A DNA stretch of 48,510 nucleotides from Thermoplasmata archaeon (GTDB lineage Archaea; Thermoplasmatota; Penumbrarchaeia; JAEHCK01): the NCBI GenBank assembly GCA_020696345.1, contig JAEHCK010000021.1, positions 1 through 48,510 on the forward strand. Direction: 5' to 3'. Position 1 is the first letter of the stretch. Each line of letters starts with the position of its first letter. The translations under genes were made by a program, and so were the position numbers. This document shows positions 45,644-48,510 of this stretch, piece by piece. The notes beneath the pieces are model-generated. The model was given only the letters and a program-made list of their open reading frames with translations, did no database searches and was not told the origin of the DNA.

Positions 45644-45700
45644 GAAACGTCACTAGACAAGTAAATATTAGAAGGCTAATTAATTCTTTTGGTAACACAA

Positions 45701-45715
45701 AACCTTTTATACCAA
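45701..45715 (-). promoter_or_regulatory. TATA box for thymidylate kinase
   Basis: On the minus strand TTGGTATAAAAGGTT, a near-consensus archaeal TATA box, lies about 60 bases upstream of the start at 45643. Confidence 0.65.
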
Positions 45716-45821
45716 GAACTAGTTTTAATATATACACTGTCTCACACCAATGCACAAAAAATGGGCCTTGATTTTACCAAATGCGGCCCTGAGACATAAA
45801 CTGTAAAGGATGGGATCGAAC

Positions 45822-46124
45822 ATGGTTATCCAGACCATTAAGGAAAATGATAGGGTTATTGATATTATCAATCTGCCCGAGATGGGGCAGAACAGGAAGA
45901 ACCTTGTGGAAAATGATCGATTAATTCCTATTGGGTTTGATATAGGCGAACTTGGAGATAAGGTTGAGCTCACTGCAAATGGTTTAATGAGCATGACTCA
46001 AGAACTTAAACACCAGTTAATCGAGATCGAGAAATTAGAAGAGACTATGGTCAGCATGCATCAGGTCATCACATTACAGAACGAAAGAATTCTTGAACTC
46101 GAAGAAAAACTAGAAAAAATATAG
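45822..46124 (+). CDS. Coiled-coil protein of unknown function (100 aa)
   Basis: The second half is a heptad-rich coiled coil (MTQELKHQLIEIEKLEETMVSMHQVITLQNERILELEEKLEKI). The N-terminal ~50 residues look globular (VIQTIKENDRVIDIINLPEMGQ, IPIGFDIGELGDKVELT). Start taken at the ATG at 45822, which has GGATGGGAT nine bases upstream; an ATG four codons earlier is possible. Divergent from tmk. No recognisable family. Confidence 0.65.
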   Translation: MVIQTIKENDRVIDIINLPEMGQNRKNLVENDRLIPIGFDIGELGDKVELTANGLMSMTQELKHQLIEIEKLEETMVSMHQVITLQNERILELEEKLEKI

Positions 46125-46159
46125 AAATAAATCTTTAAAACACAGATCAAGACTATTGT

Positions 46160-46381
46160 TTATTTCTTAGCTTTATACTTAGTTCCGCACTCCCAACAAT
46201 ATTCACTATCCGGTTCCATGGTCTGACCGCATTTCCAGCAAACACCTGTGTTCCAATACTTCTTCTCTTTTTCTTCACTAATTTTTTTATTATACATTTC
46301 AGCGGCGGTTTTGCGGTTTATGTCAGGCAAATCATCATCGTCGTCATCCTTTTTTTTCTTGCGCCAATCAAAAAGACCCAT
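46160..46381 (-). CDS. Small zinc-ribbon protein (73 aa)
   Basis: N-terminus MGLFDWRKKKK followed by an Asp run (DDDDDD), a charged helix, and a C-terminal CWKCG...CWECG zinc ribbon. AGGTG precedes the ATG at 46381; the longer in-frame ATG at 46399 has no ribosome site. Function unknown; similar short CxxC proteins are frequent in archaea as adaptors. Confidence 0.7.
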   Translation of the reverse strand: MGLFDWRKKKKDDDDDDLPDINRKTAAEMYNKKISEEKEKKYWNTGVCWKCGQTMEPDSEYCWECGTKYKAKK

Positions 46382-46546
46382 TCTGACACCTATTAACAAA
46401 TGTGAGTTATAGATTATTAATATATTGGTTTAATTTTCCTTGCTGATATGATGATTTATTGATATTGAACATGTTTCGAGAACATTTATTAAGTAATAAA
46501 ACCTTATAGGATACAATACAAAGTATCACTACATATTGAGGTGTCG

Positions 46547-46897
46547 ATGTTGAGTGAAAGTGAGATGATCAATGTTTTTCGAGATCAAATAAGTAATATC
46601 AGGTCCGTAAAAAAAATATTTATGAAAAAGCGTGATGTTGCGATCTATGACAACACTTTTACGAACGTTTCCGAAAAACTCACAGAATATGATGTTGATA
46701 TAATTGCAAACATGATCAAGCCGAACGATTGGCACCAGTTCGTCAGGTTAGAAGAAGAGTTCAGCCAGAAATACCCGAAGATCAAATTCAGTTATCATTT
46801 GATCGAAAATGATAATAATAAAAGCGACTTTGAAGTGAACTCGAACAGACAAGGAAAATTGATCTACGACGCAGAGGATCTGAACCTAATAGATTAA
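46547..46897 (+). CDS. Small protein of unknown function (116 aa)
   Basis: Charged alpha/beta protein (MLSESEMINVFRDQISNIRSVKKIFMKKRDVAIYDNTFTNVSEKLTEYDVDIIANMIKPNDWHQF). No membrane span or metal motif. GAGGTG lies three bases before the ATG at 46547. It converges on the HTH-ATPase gene downstream. Confidence 0.7.
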   Translation: MLSESEMINVFRDQISNIRSVKKIFMKKRDVAIYDNTFTNVSEKLTEYDVDIIANMIKPNDWHQFVRLEEEFSQKYPKIKFSYHLIENDNNKSDFEVNSNRQGKLIYDAEDLNLID

Positions 46898-46943
46898 TAA
46901 ATTAACGATCATCGATGTCATGCGTTTTTTTTTAAACCCACTA

Positions 46944-48176
46944 TCATTTCTTTTCCAACATCTCCCAGGCCAAAATAATTATGGCCATGGCTCGTTCTTC
47001 TATTGTTAATCCTTTGAGCCCGTCAAGCTTCGAGTCATCTATTTCTGTTATTGCTCTAATGATCCTCGGATTACCATCAGTATGATGATACAGTAATGAA
47101 GCTTCTTCAAGTGTGAATCTTGGGCCAAGTAATTCTTTTACATGTTCTAACCCAAACCCTCCAACTTCCAAAATAGTGATCTCTTCAGATCGATCGATCG
47201 GAAATGTGGTAGTGATAATGAATTTTAGATTTGAAATTGTTGTTGAACTTTTTTGAAAAACATCTATCAAATTCGTGATAAAGCCATGGGGGCGATGAAT
47301 TTTGAGATCCTCACACATTTCAAGCTCGTCCATGAAAGCCTCGGCTTCCTTATCTGGCAATTCAGAACCGTTATCTGCAAGATCCAACCCATCGAGTATT
47401 ATTATTGATCCTCTCGATGCCAGGGCTTTGATCGGCTTTTCAAATTCTTGTATATCTTTTACGCCGAATAAATTACCTAATATCGTAAACAGCTCAATTT
47501 CGGTTCGTATGGCTGAAACATCCAGCCAGAATATATCGGGTAATTGTTTTGATCTTGGCTTTGTGTTTTCAAGGTTCTGATAAAAGACCTGTTTAATGGC
47601 TTGCGCCAGCAAACTGCTCTTACCAATACCCTCCGGACCAGTTATAATAATTGCATTTTTATTCGTGGAAGTAAATGCATTAGATAGATAGTTTATCTCG
47701 TCCTTTCGATCTATAAAGTCGGACACCAGCGGATATTCACCGGGCTTTAAAAGTACCTTATAACCCAACTTATGTGCTCGTTCGTAAATAGCCCCTACCA
47801 CTACCGAACCAGTTGATCTGTTCGAGGGTGGAAAAGTGCGTTTTATTCCTGCGCCGCCCCCGAAATCTTTGATATCATTTGTTTTGGTCTCGGATATGTT
47901 TGTTAGTAGCCTATGGGCAACTTGTAAACCCGAATCGGTTAGGAAATAAGATTTTCGCCGTCTACCTGTAGGATTGGTCATCGTATGTGCAACAACCTCA
48001 GATATCAATCCGTCACTCTGAAGGCGTTTCACGGCCCGTGGCACATGGGAATATTCTATATCAACTCCAGCTGCTATGCCCATCTGGGTTACCTCATCGG
48101 GTACCTCAGCTTCAGAACCGTAATTCTTATAAATATTTAGATGTAATATTATTCTATCCAGGACAGTTAATTTTAT
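46944..48176 (-). CDS. Winged-HTH/AAA-type STAND-like ATPase regulator (about 410 aa), apparent ATA start
   Basis: The N-terminal winged helix (KLTVLDRIILHL...VDIEYSHVPRAVKRLQSDGLI...RKSYFLTDSGLQVAHRLL) is followed by a linker and a P-loop ATPase domain: Walker A GPEGIGKSS, Walker B IIILDGLDLAD, sensor-like FIITTTFPI. The architecture fits archaeal STAND/MNS-type regulators that bind DNA and use ATP. The first ATG (48083) would cut off the first helix of the HTH. The frame extends 31 codons upstream to ATA at 48176, which has GGAGG exactly seven bases before it, the same spacing as the two clear GGAGG-ATG starts here (28 and 20313). Confidence 0.75.
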   Translation of the reverse strand: MKLTVLDRIILHLNIYKNYGSEAEVPDEVTQMGIAAGVDIEYSHVPRAVKRLQSDGLISEVVAHTMTNPTGRRRKSYFLTDSGLQVAHRLLTNISETKTNDIKDFGGGAGIKRTFPPSNRSTGSVVVGAIYERAHKLGYKVLLKPGEYPLVSDFIDRKDEINYLSNAFTSTNKNAIIITGPEGIGKSSLLAQAIKQVFYQNLENTKPRSKQLPDIFWLDVSAIRTEIELFTILGNLFGVKDIQEFEKPIKALASRGSIIILDGLDLADNGSELPDKEAEAFMDELEMCEDLKIHRPHGFITNLIDVFQKSSTTISNLKFIITTTFPIDRSEEITILEVGGFGLEHVKELLGPRFTLEEASLLYHHTDGNPRIIRAITEIDDSKLDGLKGLTIEERAMAIIILAWEMLEKK

Positions 48177-48210
48177 TTAAATTCCTCCGAGGAAGGTAAT
48201 GTTTCATTTT

Positions 48211-48248
48211 AATAGATAATCATATATTAAATAGATAATCATATATTA
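48211..48248. repeat. 19-bp direct repeat pair
   Basis: AATAGATAATCATATATTA occurs twice back to back in the gap upstream of the HTH-ATPase gene; possible operator or slippage product. Confidence 0.75.
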
Positions 48249-48278
48249 AATTACTTTTCCGTCGAATGAAATAGTATC

Positions 48279-48400
48279 CTTTTAACTTTTAAGATTTTAC
48301 TTTTAAAAATTTTGCTTTTAAAAAAATGCATTTGTTCGCATTTTATTTGCGAAGCATTTTTTTATGACATATTGGAATTTCAACCTAACCAGTCGATTTC
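48279..48400 (+). repeat. Dispersed T-rich element, copy d
   Basis: CTTTTAACTTTTAAGATTTTACTTTTA-type sequence, a strong stem AAAAAAATGC.../GCATTTTTTT with inner TTCGCA/TGCGAA, then ATGACATATTGGAATTTCAACC. This is the most complete copy and lies directly upstream of the partial gene at 48437. Confidence 0.65.
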
Positions 48401-48436
48401 ATCTTTAAATAGGTGAATAGAGGATATACTCCAACG

Positions 48437-48510
48437 ATGAAATCAACCACGAAACCAACATTGAAGCATATCCTGGAAGAAAATGCGGATTCCTATTTAA
48501 AAACCTTTGG
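48437..48510 (+). CDS. Partial gene at the right edge (N-terminal 24 residues)
   Basis: MKSTTKPTLKHILEENADSYLKTF continues past the window. The pattern L-x-x-I-L-x-x-x-x-x-x-Y-L-x-x-F resembles the start of IS91-type transposase zinc-binding domains, but the fragment is too short to decide. GAGGATAT lies upstream. Confidence 0.4.
   Translation, partial: MKSTTKPTLKHILEENADSYLKTF

Overview
The window looks like a chromosomal segment of an uncultured archaeon, most likely a Thermoplasmatota-type euryarchaeote. The evidence is an archaeal elongation factor 1-beta gene in its usual pairing with a small zinc-ribbon gene, a Ser/His archaeal signal peptidase, a KaiC-like ATPase, a Ras-like GTPase, a TumE-type toxin-antitoxin pair, Shine-Dalgarno sites of the GGAGGTGAT type, TATA-like boxes, U-tract terminators and a tRNA-Val without encoded CCA. 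Gingipain-like (C25) and clostripain-like (C11) surface proteases together recall protein-degrading sediment lineages such as Marine Benthic Group D; that placement is inference.

Bases 1-20,000 form a cell-surface island on the + strand. It holds a 2689-residue secreted tandem-repeat/beta-helix protein, a LamG/Ig-like receptor with one membrane span and a cytoplasmic zinc finger, a signal peptidase with a very long cytoplasmic tail, a decayed copy of that gene's 5' end, and two secreted parallel beta-helix proteins. The last two genes share a conserved ~320-nt structured leader and identical terminator hairpins. Bases 20,300-29,900 carry a small unknown gene, EF-1beta and zinc-ribbon genes, a DnaJ-type cysteine-rich protein, a C25-like lipoprotein, a TraB protein, a KaiC-like ATPase, and mtnA with an aldolase-like partner. 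Bases 30,100-37,100 hold a four-HTH protein, a redox cluster (rubredoxin-like, peroxiredoxin, thioredoxin-domain protein), a TumE toxin-antitoxin pair and a Ras-like GTPase, separated by hairpin repeats. Bases 37,400-43,800 encode a PKD/carboxypeptidase-regulatory surface protein, tRNA-Val and a C11 protease with PKD domains. The remainder holds thymidylate kinase, small zinc-ribbon, coiled-coil and unknown proteins, an HTH-ATPase regulator, and a partial gene at the right edge.

The signals no ordinary gene explains are: (1) two composite arrays of contiguous 28-bp repeats, 22 kb apart and inverted relative to each other; (2) the duplicated leader RNA, which contains the same 17-nt hairpin twice; (3) at least three genes whose conserved N-terminus lies upstream of any ATG/GTG/TTG and which have a well-placed Shine-Dalgarno site before CTG, ATT or ATA; and (4) families of intergenic hairpin repeats, one showing a compensatory base change. 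All functional calls come from reading motifs; no database search was run.
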